64,000 nt of DNA from Dichomitus squalens LYAD-421 SS1. Lineage: Eukaryota; Basidiomycota; Agaricomycetes; Polyporales; Polyporaceae. The position numbers and the translations under genes are program-made. The notes beneath the pieces are model-generated. The model did no database searches and was not told where the DNA came from. It worked only from the letters and a program-made list of their open reading frames with translations. Shown here one piece after another: positions 1 through 16,342 of this stretch. Position 1 is the stretch's first letter; each line of letters starts with the position of its first letter. The DNA lies in NCBI RefSeq assembly GCF_000275845.1, contig NW_006766895.1, positions 618,714-682,713 on the forward strand, in the 5' to 3' direction.

Positions 1-4872
<4,872 letters not shown>

Positions 4873-5776
4873 GACGCTCTATCTACCTTTCTTCTCTCAC
4901 TTCAACATTTGTATCACCAGTCACCATCATCACGTCCCATTTACCGGGCTTCTTGGTTCATGTCATGTCATGTCAAGTCGTTCATGTATGTTTCCATCTA
5001 TATCGTATTAATACTATATCGTGCATCTCACGAGTTCTTAGGGAGAAATTGCGAGCGTTCAAATTTGTTGGCCCAGGATGAAAGGACTGTTTGTCAAAGA
5101 GTAAATCGCTTCGATAAGACCTGAGCAACTCGCCTGGTCGGTACAGCAGCATTCAGCCTACCATTTGCATTCGCGCACAAGGCCGTCAAAGTCTATGTAT
5201 GGTGGGTGTATGAGCAGAAAAGCCAGCGGATGGACCCCCGAGTGGGCCAGTGTTATCGATCTTTGTCGTGTCCTTCGGCAAATAAAGGAGACGATCGTGT
5301 GATATTCGAATGCACAGCGTTTCAAGACAGTGAGTACATACGATGTCGACAAGGTTCGCTTGTAGGTTGGCGACTCCACTGCCAAATCCCCATCCGCAGA
5401 GATCTTCCCGTACTTCTCGTTGACCTCCTCCAAGTCGTTGATGACGGCGTCAAGAAGCATTAAGAGCAAGATGCTTCTTCTGTCCGTGAAATCCGGCCGT
5501 GTAGACCAGTCCGACCTTAAGAGAGGGGGCACGTTTGGACAATGACGATGATGGATCCAATAATGATATTGAGCTGTTTCGCTAGGGTTCTTCGGTCGTA
5601 TCTGGGCTAGGGCGTTTCGAGCTCGCCAACATCATGATCGGAATGATCATGAATCTCACGAAATCGACATCGCGATCCACTTTTGAAGCCTCGAGGTGCC
5701 AGATCAACGTATTGTCTCGATTTTGTGAAGAGCTGACCCAGATCATTGTAAAATTGAACAAGTCAAATACCAAGCG
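4873..5776. other. intergenic, no supported gene
   Basis: Downstream of GCN2. On the minus strand a short coding-like helical stretch (DAVINDLEEVNEKYGKIS, about 5,400-5,460) is followed by a plausible donor GTATGT. I could not connect it to a start or a second exon, so no gene is called. Confidence 0.4.
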
Positions 5777-5848
5777 TTCCGACACGGGGAATCGATCCCC
5801 GTGCTATCGCGTGAGAGGCGATAATGTTAGCCACTACACCATATCGGA
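5777..5848 (-). tRNA. tRNA-Glu (anticodon CTC), no intron
   Basis: Read on the minus strand, the 72 nt fold as a cloverleaf. The acceptor TCCGATA pairs with TGTCGGA (one G-T), the anticodon stem ATCGC/GCGAT encloses loop CTCTCAC giving anticodon CTC, and the T arm CGGGGATCGATTCCCCG is perfect. The internal B box GGATCGATTCC is present. The discriminator base is A. A run of four T on the minus strand at 5,750-5,753 would serve as pol III terminator about 24 nt downstream. No CCA is encoded, as normal for eukaryotes. Confidence 0.95.
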
Positions 5849-6374
5849 CTACGGATACTGCTAGTCCATTCAAACATCATCAGCATTTATAATCGATGTC
5901 TGAACGTGCGATCACTTCCGGATCCATCTTGACCGAGTACTTTGTCCCCTTGAGCTTAGTCCTGCACCGACACAGAAGACGACCCGTATGGACTGTATGT
6001 AATGAATGGCGAGAGTTTACAGCGCCTCCAACCGCCGGCTTCATCTCGCCCAGCCCGAGGAAACTGTGTAGATCAGTGATGTTGATGGCTGCAGTCAAAC
6101 CGATGCACGCGACATCCTCGTCGCTGGAAACAACCCGGCTACCCGAAGTCGCACCGCAAGATCCCCTCATATAAACTCAACGGGGTTTCTGTTGTCTGTC
6201 GTCCTGGTCGACGTACGTCTTGCTTTCTTCTTCTCTTCCCTCGGCTGGTCCTTTGCCTCTTCTACTCGCACACTCACTCCTTCGTGTGTATCCGTCCCCT
6301 TCGCCTGTTCTCTCTGACTCTTTGTATCTCCCTCATCCCATCATCGTTGTCCCCCTTTTATTTGCCTCTGAAAT
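5849..6374. other. intergenic and 5' leader
   Basis: No gene seen. The last about 170 bases before the ATG at 6,375 are CT-rich (tcttctcttccctcggctgg and similar), typical of basidiomycete 5' leaders. Confidence 0.4.
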
Positions 6375-7927
6375 ATGTTCAACAGGACCGCCGAGTATCT
6401 CGCACATGGCGCCCGCACCTTTGGCCCTCTTGCCAAACTCCATCCTGAGCAGCGCCAGCGGCTCGAGAAATCGAGCAAGAAGGTTGGCAAGGTCCTTGGA
6501 GAAATGCCTTTGATCGATATTATTCCTGCATCTCCCCGCGTTGTGGATGGTATCGTGAGCGAGGTCAAGCAGAGCAAGAAGAATGGAAAGTCGAAGAAGA
6601 AAGCCCCTCCTGCGCCCATTCTGCGCTACAAGCTCGCGCCCTTCCGTCGTAAATCTACTCGTCGTGTGTCAGGCGCTGCCGTATGCGTATCGACTCGCAG
6701 CAGGGCACGCAAGCCTGTCCCGAACCTTGACCTGGAGGAGCACGGATGGCGAATTGAGGCCGATTCTCTTTCTCCTTCCCGCATGAGCCAGGCGAGGTAC
6801 GCTCCCGAGTTATGTGTGCCCAAGAAGATACATTGACGAATGAGCACGACCCTCTATACAGGACACCGCAAGGTGCTATCTTCCTGAGCCCTCTCTCCCC
6901 CCTGTCCCCCTTCTCCCCCATCGAGACGTCTGACATGCGCCAGCAGCGTTACTATGGCCTGCGTCAGCTCGCTCGCGTCTCCCGCGCATTCCGTGACACC
7001 ATCGTCGAGGAGCTCCCGTCTATGGCTCAGGTCACTGAGCAGGTGGACAATGTCAACTCGTATCTCGACCTCTATCGTATAGCAAGCGCGAGACGTCGCG
7101 ATCCTGAAGCAGACGTTGCTAGCATGAACCTCGACACGGCGTACACTGCATACACGGATGTCACGGACGTCAACGAGGCGTACACAGCATGCACCATGCA
7201 TACCCCAGTGTCTACTCGCCACGCCCGCCGTCGCTCCTCATCTCTCTCTCGCATCCAGCACCGGAGCATGTCCTCTAACGCATCCGCCAGCCCAATCGCG
7301 CGCACGAGTTTCATTGTCCCGCACTCCGCGTCTGTCTGCTCGTTTCAGGACCAGCCCGCGCGCTACACCCTCGTCATCAACGTCCCTTCCCCTCGCACCC
7401 CAGCCTTGCTGATCCCTTTCACCGCAAGTACGGCTCATTCCACACGCATGTCCATGTCCCAGTCGTACACTGTCGTTCTCAGCGTCCCCCGGGACCTCAA
7501 ACGCGACACCCTTCCTGAGACGCCCGCAGATGAGGACTCTCCGCTGCAGAAGCAGCAGAAGGAGGCGCGTGCCCGCGCCGCGATCCTCACCGCCATGATG
7601 CAGAGCCAGCCTACGACCCTCGCGCTCGAAGACGCAGCAGTGCCTTTTGCGCCCCGCACCCCAGGCCCGCGCGCACCATACTGGGTGCGCCAGTCATACC
7701 ACGTCTCGGCGCACGGGTACGTCCGGCGGACGCACAGCTACAGCCGCCGATCGGGTATGCGCGTGCCCCCGACTCCGAAGACGGTCAGACGGGAAAGGAG
7801 GCAGGGGTGGGGTGGGGAGTGGAAGGCCGGGAAGCTCGCTGCTGCTGTGGAGGGGTTGAAGGAGATCAAGACTCCTGCACCGCCTGTCCCCGAGAAGGAC
7901 TTGGGGCCGGTTGTCGTCATTCGGTGA
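6375..7927 (+). CDS. basic low-complexity hypothetical protein, two exons
   Basis: Two exons, 6375-6796 and 6862-7927, joined across a 65-nt intron (GTACGC...TACAG, phase 2), give 495 residues. I recognise no domain. The N-terminal 60 residues (HGARTFGPLAKLHPEQRQRLEKSSKK) look helical and amphipathic. A Lys-rich stretch KQSKKNGKSKKKAP follows, then a Pro/Ser/Arg-rich body with short repeats (SPLSPLSPFSP; TAYTAYTDVTDV), and a basic C-terminus ending in GPVVVIR. No signal peptide or membrane helix is visible. The start is the first ATG after the CT-rich leader. Codon use has a strong C/G third-position bias, unlike the accessory region further on, suggesting an expressed native gene. Function unknown. 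Confidence 0.75.
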
Positions 7928-8831
7928 GAAGTCGTAGCTGGGGCATATTGTGCTGCAAAAGGATGGGAGGCGCTATCGTCCTCGATGTGCTGTATCTGGC
8001 CCCTCTTGAATATACCATATGACGTGCAGTACCGGATCCTCGTTGTGATCGTTGTGCGACGGGGGGCCAAGATTGAGTTTGTTCTAGGTAAGTCATTCAG
8101 AGCACAAGCGGCTTGCGTCTCTGACAATACGTTGGCATTCGCAGCCTATATTTGCCACGATACTGGGCAAAGATGTCATCGCAAATCGCGTTCGGCTGGA
8201 TCCAAGCATGGTTGGTAATGCTTTGCGCTGTGTCTAAGTAAGACTGAGCGATTTTCAAAAGAAAACAAATCACCGAGAAGAGCCTGAGCAAATCAAGGAA
8301 GCAGTGTTGAACGTAACATATTCAGTCAATCATGAGCGCTAGAGGCGACGCCTGATGTGGTATCGGACTCGCATTCGTCTGCAACGCCGGTGTCATGTAA
8401 TGCGAAGGAGCTGTATAGGTTAGTACGTTTCGTGAGTAGTCCGGTTGTTTCACACTAAACCGGACGCCACAGCAGGGACGGTGGTCTATGTAGCGCGTAC
8501 GGGGATCGACCGACGTCGGCGCTACTCAGGTACATACCGTCTGGGCACAGGCGTTTCAAGCCCCGCAAACCACCTCGTATACTTACTGCAACTACTCAAT
8601 CTATGCAGTATCCTACGTTATACTCAATGCTCCCCCGTTAGATTGTATGGGGCGCCCTGACGCCGTAGTGTCTCGTCTTGACCGTCGACTGTCAAACGTC
8701 CGACAAGAGCCGGCACGAACCTTCGGTCCTTGGATAGTATCTGCAATCAACGAAAATCTCCCCGGTCTGCATGCGGTGCCACCTGGATCGGCAGTCAAAC
8801 GTTACAGCGCACATACCTGCCGTGGGCCATG
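7928..8831. other. intergenic, no supported gene
   Basis: Open reading frames here are short and interrupted. I see no tRNA, repeat or conserved coding signal. The right end leads into the TATA box at 8,832. Confidence 0.4.
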
Positions 8832-8838
8832 TATAAAA
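8832..8838 (+). promoter_or_regulatory. TATA box (TATAAAA) pointing right
   Basis: TATAAAA lies 116 bp before ATG 8,954. It is followed by a CAAG- and CT-rich leader (ctcaagcaacatcttctgag...ctctcaactctctcaacg) and an optimal CACAATG start. This is a complete basidiomycete promoter/leader, yet it drives only a 41-codon ORF. Confidence 0.7.
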
Positions 8839-8953
8839 GCACCTCCAGGATACGTCTGGTTTCCTCACCAAGCTCAAGCAACATCTTCTGAGCCTCAGCA
8901 TTCTCTCCACGCATCTCTCTCAACTCTCTCAACGCTCAAGCACACTATTCACA

Positions 8954-9079
8954 ATGCCCGACTGGCCTCCCTACCCCTCCGGCCCCTTCACCGGCGAGTT
9001 CGTCGTCGGTGGGTTCGGCGGTTCACCCTTCCAAGCCTGCAAGTGGGTGGCCTCGGTGTACACCACCGTGTTGAACTGA
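8954..9079 (+). pseudogene. 5' stub of a jacalin-type lectin/pore-former gene
   Basis: ATG 8,954 opens a 41-residue frame containing GEFVVGGFGGSPF, the glycine-rich opening of a jacalin-like lectin fold. It then runs antisense into the 3' end of the minus-strand lectin/aerolysin gene and stops at TGA 9,077. It has a strong promoter and start context but no body. The oppositely oriented neighbour has the body but lacks this glycine-rich opening. I read it as the promoter-proximal piece of the same ancestral gene, left in place when the body inverted. Alternative: an independent truncated copy lying head-on with an intact neighbour. Confidence 0.65.
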
Positions 9080-9977
9080 CCGGGCTCCTGGTACGTGCTC
9101 ACAGTGCCGTCCGAAAGCCGGAGTGTGACGGTCGCGATGTAGTTCGCATGGCCCACGCCCTGCTGGCAGAACGAGCTCGCCGTAATGCCCTCGCCCGGCT
9201 GGAGCTCGCCCGAAATCCCCCAGCCGACGCTCTTCTCGAACGACGTCGATGTGCTCGTCTCCTGCGTACTGGTGTTCTGCCACGAATATCCATCTCCGAA
9301 TTTACCACCAACTCCGAACAGTTCGGCGGAAACCTCGGCGTTAACAGAGAATCCGTACGTGGTCGTGGTCGACTGGGTGAACGTGGTCGTCTCGGTGCGC
9401 TTCACCTCGTTACTGAACGTCCACGGGAGGCTCGCCTTCGCGTTGGGCGGGTTGTAGTAGTGTATGCTGTCGAGGTCCTGCCGGGAGATGCCGGTGTTGC
9501 TCCCTGTGAGGGGAGGGTTGTAGACTACGTTGGAGATCGAGATGGACTGGACCGAGCCATTAAGGAAGACGGGCCCGAGCATATCGATCTCCAAGCCGCA
9601 GCGTCCAACGAACCCAACGAGAATACCGGAGCCGAGTCCAGCAGGGTACGCCGTCTGGCCATTGGTGTTCTTGCCAACGTCAAACGTCTGTGGCGAAGGG
9701 TGTCAGTTTTGCGTGAGACTCAAAAAGGCGATGCCTGTACCTGGCCCGCGCTGGTAGTGAGACGGATCCGGCCGGTACGCGTACCAACGCCATTACCCCA
9801 GAGAGTCAGCTCGGTGATGCGCTCTCCGGGAACAAAGGTGATGCTGGCATGCGAGTCGCTCGGCTGTCCGAAGACACTGGTGCGCGAGTCGTCGGAAAAC
9901 GTGACCTGGATGCCGCGCAAGACGCCCGAGTTGTACCACACGTCGAGCCCTTTGACGACGAGCGCACTTTGATTCAT
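8971..9977 (-). CDS. jacalin-like lectin + aerolysin/ETX-MTX2-type pore-forming protein
   Basis: Exons 9741-9977 and 8971-9687 (53-nt intron, phase 0) give 317 residues. Residues 1 to about 125 form a jacalin-like beta-prism (GVLRGIQVTFSDD; GILVGFVGRCGLEIDMLGPVFL). From about 130 a long Ser/Thr-rich beta region follows, with alternating TTTFTQSTTTTYGFSV and STQETSTSTSFEKSVGWGIS strands and a C-terminal STYQEPGQFNTVVYTE strand, as in the membrane-inserting aerolysin/ETX-MTX2 module. The architecture resembles natterin-like proteins; such proteins bind glycans and oligomerise into beta-barrel pores. Oddities: the usual GGxGGxPF start of the lectin is missing, the last about 20 residues (GEPPNPPTTNSPVKGPEG) are simply antisense of the upstream stub, and no promoter is evident above ATG 9,977. 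It is probably the inverted body of a broken gene, so expression is doubtful. Confidence 0.75.
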
Positions 9978-10012
9978 GGAGGTGACTGTCAAGCCGGATA
10001 ACTAGCTTAGGG

Positions 10013-10417
10013 AGGCTGCTATCAGCTAGGCCCAGGTGAGTACCTTCCTTACAACTGATCTTTGACCAGATACTGACTAGCCTCTTCAGTGTTTCTTCCG
10101 GCAATATGATCGAAATGTTTGGATAGGATTGGTCTTGCGTTTCCGGCTCGAGAATGCACCGCGCGGACGACCTAGTAGTAGACTACAAGTAGTTAGCAAG
10201 CTGTGTACACATCGGCCCTATCACGTAGTTCGGCAATGTATCTGCAAGTCGCTCATATGCATAGCCATGTCGGACTGCACAAGATCCGGCGTCGATTGGT
10301 TCGCCTCGGATTCTGGAGGAATGGCGATGTCGCCGACGAGGACAGCAACGGCTGAATGGACTCTAATATGTTCTTTGCCAACTCACAGCACTTCATACAT
10401 CGAAACTGAAAGCTCAT
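10013..10417. other. intergenic
   Basis: No supported gene. The in-frame TAG at 10,003-10,005 on the plus strand just left of here is discussed as the possible remnant 3' end of the lectin gene. Confidence 0.35.
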
Positions 10418-12513
10418 CTAGAAGTCCACAGGTGCTGGCATTGAGTCCCCACCCGTAGCATGAAACCCCTCATCGCCGCCAGCCAGCCTCCTTTGCCCCT
10501 GTAACCCGCCGTCCCCGCCTACATCGATCTCTGACGCCATGGAAGCGGTGATATGCACGTTGCGTGTCGCAGGATGCAGGTGATACGGTTTGCAGGTCAA
10601 CTCTACATGTACGTGGTATGAAGAGCGAGGGTCGTAGATAGTGAAGCGCTTCATATTATTGGACCAGTCGTCGACGTGGTGCTCCGAGCAGTCGTGCGAC
10701 ACCATAGACACCAGATCGTCGGTCGAGGGGGAGGTGGTAGCAGGCTCCCCCTCATCTAGGGTGGCAGTAGCCCAGTGCACGTGGGGTCTTCGCTGGGAGC
10801 AGATGCCCATGAAAACGCGGAGAGGAATGAAAACGAACCGAGTCAGCCCGGTCAACGGATTCGTGAGCTCCGTCCGGTAGGCGAAGCTGAGTGAGGCAGG
10901 TGAGTCTCCAGTCCAGGGGGACTCCATGAGCGCAGTGTCTGCGGCCAAGGACACAGATCTTTGAAGCACCCTGGCATGCGACGGGGGAATAGAAAAGGGT
11001 GCATGTAAGCTCAGGCTCATCTTGTGCAACCTCCGAGGCAGCCGCGAGGACGGCAATCGATGGGCGATGTAGATGGTGCTCCACTGCGCGGGCTCTTGCT
11101 CGGTGCTGCTACGATCTAGCCCCCTAATTCTAAGGTCTTCGTCCAGAAGGACTAGATGTCCGAAGAGATTTGGAGTCGTCGATGGTCGCAGGGAGATCCT
11201 ATACAATGGTCGCGAACGATCCCGGCTCTGGATTACGCGCTGGAGATGGAGGCCTATGTGAACCCTAGCTCCTTTTAGTCGGGTGCCCGACAGAACTGCG
11301 ATGTAGCCACCGACATCTCGCACGGAGTACTGGAAGACCGGTATATGGGCTAGAAGGCCGTAGGATGTGAGGCTGAACGCGGACTGCTTGCTCGCATCCG
11401 AGTCGTGATCAACGTCACCCTACTTATCTTTAGCAAGGTCCTTGTGCAAACATCTCAACGTTAGGAATGACTCACAGTCTCAGAACTGGACAAAGATGTC
11501 CACCCGTCTGTGATAGGCGATGGGACCTCGTCATCGTCATCTGGGTATTCAATATTGTGCCCGATAAACCCGAATGCTGAAGGTGAGTCTGCGAAAATGC
11601 TGGTGGTGGATATTATCGACTCGAACTTCGTTGTAGCCGCTGTCAGGTTGATATCGGCCAGATGCTCTCCATCGACAACAGCTCCCCACGCGAATATTGA
11701 AACGTCGTCGATTTGTCGCATAATCTCCTCTTGTAGCCTGCGGAAGGCATTCTTCCCTTCCCCATAGAGGACAGGCATGAATATACCAAATATCCCCATC
11801 AAGCAGTACGCCTCGTCCTCAGGACGCGTCGTCTCGCGGTTCGCAGCCCAAGCCATCCGAGCGGCCACGCAGTAGTCGGATGGCCGTACTCTGAGCTGTA
11901 ACACGTCCACAGGTACCTTTGTGATGCTCTCCAGCAACGGAGCTAGGTCCATCTTCGTGCCCAGAAGTTCCCAGCTTCTAGATAGGAAGACAACAAGCTC
12001 GGGTGCGATCAGCTCCTGTAGTGTCCATCCGCGCCGATGCCACCTGCTGCTCCGAAAATCGGAGTAAGACTTCTCGAGGACGTCGAGAGAGCGCGTCATC
12101 ACGTCTGACAGGTAAACGTAGCAGACGTCGGCGAGGGTGTAGTAGCGGAACATGGAGTTGATGGCTTCGGTCAGCTCGGCGCTACTGTCCTTGTTGATAC
12201 AACAGGTGTCGACCCATCCCCACTCGTAACCGTCCTTCTCCGCGAGTATACAAAATTTGCGGATTTTGGTAGAAACGAGGTCGCGAGGACTGGCTGGAGA
12301 GTTCGAGAGAGAACCGGTGACAGAAGACGTATCGTTGGAACTAGAGGGTCGCCTGATAGCGGCTTGGGCACATCTAGCGCGAAAGGTTTGGATTTCCTGG
12401 AAGGTCGTTTCTTGCTTATCCCAGACGTGGGAGAGGACCGCGTACCCGCCAGGCACGCTCTCGGGGGTCGGAAAGAACTTGAGTTCAGCTCTGGCGGTGT
12501 TGAGCAACCACAT
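10418..12513 (-). CDS. HET-domain (heterokaryon incompatibility) protein 1
   Basis: Exons 11476-12513 and 10418-11419 (56-nt intron, GTGAGT...AGTAG, phase 0) give 679 residues. The N-terminus is a HET domain: MWLLNTARAELKFF, GGYAVLSHVW, WVDTCCINK, ADVCYVYLSD, RGWTLQELIAP, and ETTRPEDEAYCLMGIF with YGEG near residue 270. HET domains trigger cell death in vegetative incompatibility. The C-terminal half is beta-rich with no family I can name; it matches the second HET gene (WSTIYIAH, HVDDW). The start is taken at MWLLNT because the paralogue starts at the same motif; an in-frame ATG 24 codons upstream (12,585) is the alternative. Same strand and tandem with HET 2, and most similar to it. Confidence 0.88.
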
Positions 12514-12599
12514 TGGGGACCTGTACGTTTCGTAGTGAGGTTGATAAAGCTGGGTGGTATTGGGCGCCAAGATGTGGTTGAACATGAACGTACCGTTCG

Positions 12600-14620
12600 A
12601 AGTCCTGCGATTCAAGGTCCGAATGACGCCGGACGAGGCACCGTGTTCTTGTATTAATTAAAAGGCGATCTGGGTTGGAGGTGCCGTGTTCGACGTTGTC
12701 AACAGAGGTGACTCGGAAGTCGTCCTGCGAGAAGCGTACAGAGACTGACCAGACAAGTCGGTCCAGCGGCACCAACGACATAAGTATGAGTTCGGCGGCC
12801 AGTTGTGCTACGGAAAGAAGCAACCGCATCAGCAAAAGTGTAAAAACATCGTCCATGATTGTAGGTGGCGCCTGAAGCGCCGATTAGGGCGCGAGACGGC
12901 GCAAGCACCCGATATGGGAGCCAAGGGTGCCTGTCCATACAATACTCACAATACCGGGCAAGGATCGCGGCAATATAGCACGACCGCGCCATATAAGTAC
13001 GGGTTTCCATCATCTCACGCGTCCGCACAACAACCTAGGGTACTTACTCATGAGCAGATCCCTGAAACTTGACAAGTTGGGTCGCGGTGTATGACATAAT
13101 CTATTCCCTTCCCGGTGAGTGAGCAGACAATCCTTCGCAAAAACATTGTATTAGTTAGCGATCAAGTCTACACGAGCTAGCTCAAGCTCATCGTCGTCCA
13201 TAGGTGTCCGTGCGATCATCCGTGACAAACCTCTCCGTGCAGATCGCGCACTCCACCTGCTGGTCTGCCTATGCCAGCGTTGAGAGTTGACACGAAGTTA
13301 ACAGGGCATCTGGTCCTTGTCCAAGGCGGGGCGGGCCCTCGAGATTACTAATGTTTACGTGAACAAGCAGAGGCTCGTGTTTCTTGCGGCTAGTGCCAGT
13401 CCATGTCCATAATAGGAACTTGTGGACGATGCGCTCCAGAGCTCGATCGCGTTGTGCAGCGCGACCGGCTAGTACACAGTGCATGAGAAGCGTGAGGAAA
13501 GTGAGCAGCGAAGGAAGTAGGAGTACGAGTGTGAAGGTGATTATGGGGCTGCAAATTCGGGTAAGTGTGTCAGAAATGAAGACTTGCGCGCATATAGTAT
13601 CCGCGCATATAGGACCTCACGAATACCATTCCCATGCAGAATTTTGGGCACTAATGGGTAGGCAAGGGTCTTCAAGATGTTGTGTGCAGTGTTAGACGTT
13701 CAAGTAATCATAGCGGAAAGCTGGACATTTCCCAATACCTGATATATATGCGGCGATGGTGACGTCCGACAAAACCTCTGCGGAGGCAAAGCTATATCAG
13801 CAGGAGAGAGAGATCAGAACGGTAGTCAACTCACTTTGGCTGAACATGTTCAGTGGTGCATCCGCATTGTCTCTGTCTCCCCCAACTACAACCGCCTTCG
13901 CACCCAGCTTCTGTGCCTGCCTCGCTTTCTTGACGAAAGGGCAACCACCTCGCTGAACAAGCGCGATGCAGGTGTCCGTGTCCTCCGGCTTGTAATCCCT
14001 ATTGATGCAAGGTCCAGGGCATCCAAGGTCAGGGTCGGCCTCAAGAAAGATAGGTGGGGTCGGTCTCGTTTTCCCCGTCCTTGGGGCAAGGAGACGTGAA
14101 AGACGAGAGCAGGATCACGTAGCCCAGGAGACATTCAGCGAGTTCGACACCAAATAACGCACTAGAAAGGAGACGGGAGGCATTTGGTTGTCGACGGAGA
14201 CACTGCTATCCGAGGCCCAAGCCCAGCCCTAGAGCCAGCTGCCGCTGTTGTCCCAAGCATTCCCAGGTGAGCTTACGGAGCCAGTCGGGGGTGCAGAGGG
14301 AAAGGGCAGCAAGAGACGAAAATGCAAGGGGGATAATGAGGAGGAGGTTGAGATTGTGAGAGTGAGGAGGCGGAGGCCAGGGTGCGGGCGACACGAAGGC
14401 TTCGTGCGCACGTGATGTATACGCTCTTTGCCCAGGCGCCCCAGCTATATCAACGTGTCCAAGGTAAGTAATCCTATTGCCGTTTTCCACTGACTTTTGA
14501 CGTGTACGGAACTCAGCAACACTCCGCCGTGAAATCTGTATAAGATTGGGCCCCTTCGGAGCATCATCAAGACGCTCCTTCCCCCATCCCCCTCTCTCAC
14601 CCCTCCATTCTCAGTCGTGC
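12600..14620. other. non-coding stretch between HET genes
   Basis: A minus-strand ORF with a hydrophobic N-terminus (about 12,680-12,856) lies upstream of HET 1 but I cannot connect it. A TATA-like catataag occurs near 12,991 and one AATACCGGGCAA motif near 12,950. Nothing else supported. Confidence 0.35.
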
Positions 14621-14624
14621 TGTC

Positions 14625-14830
14625 TGCTATGTCACGACTCTCCGTACTCTCACAGCTGTCTGGGCCTCCCACTTCTCTGATGAGCTGAATTGTTACTTCT
14701 ACAAGCACTGGTCCCGCTCCAAGAAGGCGTTCAACCGCTAGCATGCCGAGCACAGTGGCAAGTCTGTCACTCGCTCATTTGAGCATATCCGCAAGTACTG
14801 CACCGTTGTCCGTGTTCTCGCTTACTCAGG
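14625..14830 (+). pseudogene. RPL3: ribosomal protein uL3 (RPL3) fragment, disrupted
   Basis: About 68 codons in one plus-strand frame match the middle of uL3: LRTLTAVWASHFSDEL, then FYKHWSRSKKAF, then an in-frame TAG at 14,739, then GKSVTRSFEHIRKYCTVVRV. The characteristic KKYCTVVRVLAHT block of the family is recognisable but drifted (RKYCTVVRVLAYS). It has no start, no end and no intron, and shows small deletions relative to the family (for example between YVTT and LRTLT). It is a dead fragment. Whether it came by retroposition or by decay of a duplicated locus cannot be decided from this window. It lies between the two HET genes. Confidence 0.85.
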
Positions 14831-15369
14831 ACACCTTGAGCTCTTGTGCATGACATGGAGTCATGATATGGCTTCACACCATAGCTCGGCCTCTCAGCCA
14901 CTCTCGTTTCGAGCCTTGCGCGATGCTATCGGTGAGTTTGACATCTCTTCAATGATAGCGCATATATACATTCCTTTTTCCACGCATATACTCATGGTTG
15001 TCTAGGAGCTTTATTGTCTTATCCTCAAGCCATAGGCTGTTTTCTCCCTCTGTGCCAGTGGTGTGTTGTCTGCCTTCACTGAGAGCGCATATACTGACGT
15101 TGTTCTTAGCTGAGCCTGAAAAATGACTACGTGGAAGCCTCGGCGTTGGGATGCCGTCACTAAGGTACATTCTTGTTGCAGTCTTCCTTCCTCTTGCCTT
15201 CTAGTGTACGCTGTAGTTCCTTATGACTTAGGCCGCTCTCCATGTACGATACGGACCGTTCATTAATGTATTCACAAGTGGACAACCTTCCATGCCTGAT
15301 TGGAATGCATCGTTTCGCTCGACTGTGCTCATCTGATCGCCCAATGCGGAAAATCTGAGGCAATAACAT

Positions 15370-15972
15370 CAATTCCGGGCAATATATAGTACGAATGGTT
15401 TGATATCGCCTGGTCTTCTCGTTATTACCCGCTCTCACAATCTCTGGAATCCCGGGCAATATAAAATAGCATGGCGCTCGATCGCTGTCATCGCAAGCCA
15501 GTGCCACGCTCACCAATACCCGGCAACACCTGCAAGATATCGCCAGTATTGCCCGGTATTTCCGGACTTTGTCTTGTCGTGCAACCTAGTCAGGGTGATT
15601 GGGCTAGAATGGAATCCTGACAAGGTGCGCCCAACATTCATCAAATGTCGCAGGGTATTTCTACGACTGCCCGAGTACGCATGGGTAGGTAATATACGAC
15701 AATATTTTTACAGTTTCGCTGATGCGCTCATCATGGGCTCTAGCACCTGAGGTATGATCTGACGGCTGATCGCAGCCGTACATGGCAGATAGGCTCCCTC
15801 GTATATCGGAAGATGAGCTACTTGCTGCATGAGATTTTGGAAAAGAGATGACACGAGTGCTGTAGCAGTCTTGCCATCACCTACGGCAACGCGCTTAGCC
15901 TGCTACTTGCTGAAGTCGGTGGACATGAACTATGTATGACTCACAGACATTCTTTTGCAATCTTCCGGGCAA
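15370..15972. repeat. cluster of CCGGGCAA-type motifs
   Basis: The core CCGGGCAA, usually inside AAT(N)CCGGGCAA(tat), appears at about 15,374, 15,451, 15,520 (CCCGGCAA variant), 15,551 (reverse complement) and 15,963, plus one copy near 12,950. No TIR or coding context explains it. Confidence 0.5.
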
Positions 15973-16342
15973 GAATGGCGCTCTTATCGTATTCGGCGAT
16001 TGTTGTACAGAGCGGTGCTTTCGGCGGCCGTTGCGGGTGCCTGGTGTCGGCATAGTTCTTCTAAAGCCTACTTTTGGTAACGTTCTCATCCGTTCAGGAA
16101 CCATTGAATGCTCACTGGGCCTCTACTCCTTCATCAGGTTCCAGATCCATTCACGTCCTTCCATCACTTCGCTTCCTGATCCGCCCCCGCACTTCTCAAA
16201 TCATCGGCATATGTGCGTACGTCCATATGGAGTCCTTCGTAACCAATCCTTAGCTATCCTGGTTCTTCCAAGCCCTAATAATTTTGAGCTCCACTCAGCT
16301 TGGTGTCAGGCCCACATCAAACCAGTCGGCCGCTAGGCATGA

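Noticed and set aside
5158..5785. Small minus-strand ORFs between GCN2 and the tRNA
   Set aside because: One helical stretch looks coding, but no splice path gives a complete protein and the 5' ORF overlaps the tRNA gene.
8647..9972. 441-codon plus-strand ORF across the lectin region
   Set aside because: It is the antisense shadow of the lectin/aerolysin gene: codon composition is unnatural (Arg/Val/Leu-rich), it has no domain, and the minus-strand frame has clear family features.
12680..12856. Minus-strand ORF with hydrophobic N-terminus upstream of HET 1
   Set aside because: No promoter, no partner exon and no homology that I recognise; the paralogous HET gene has no equivalent upstream exon.
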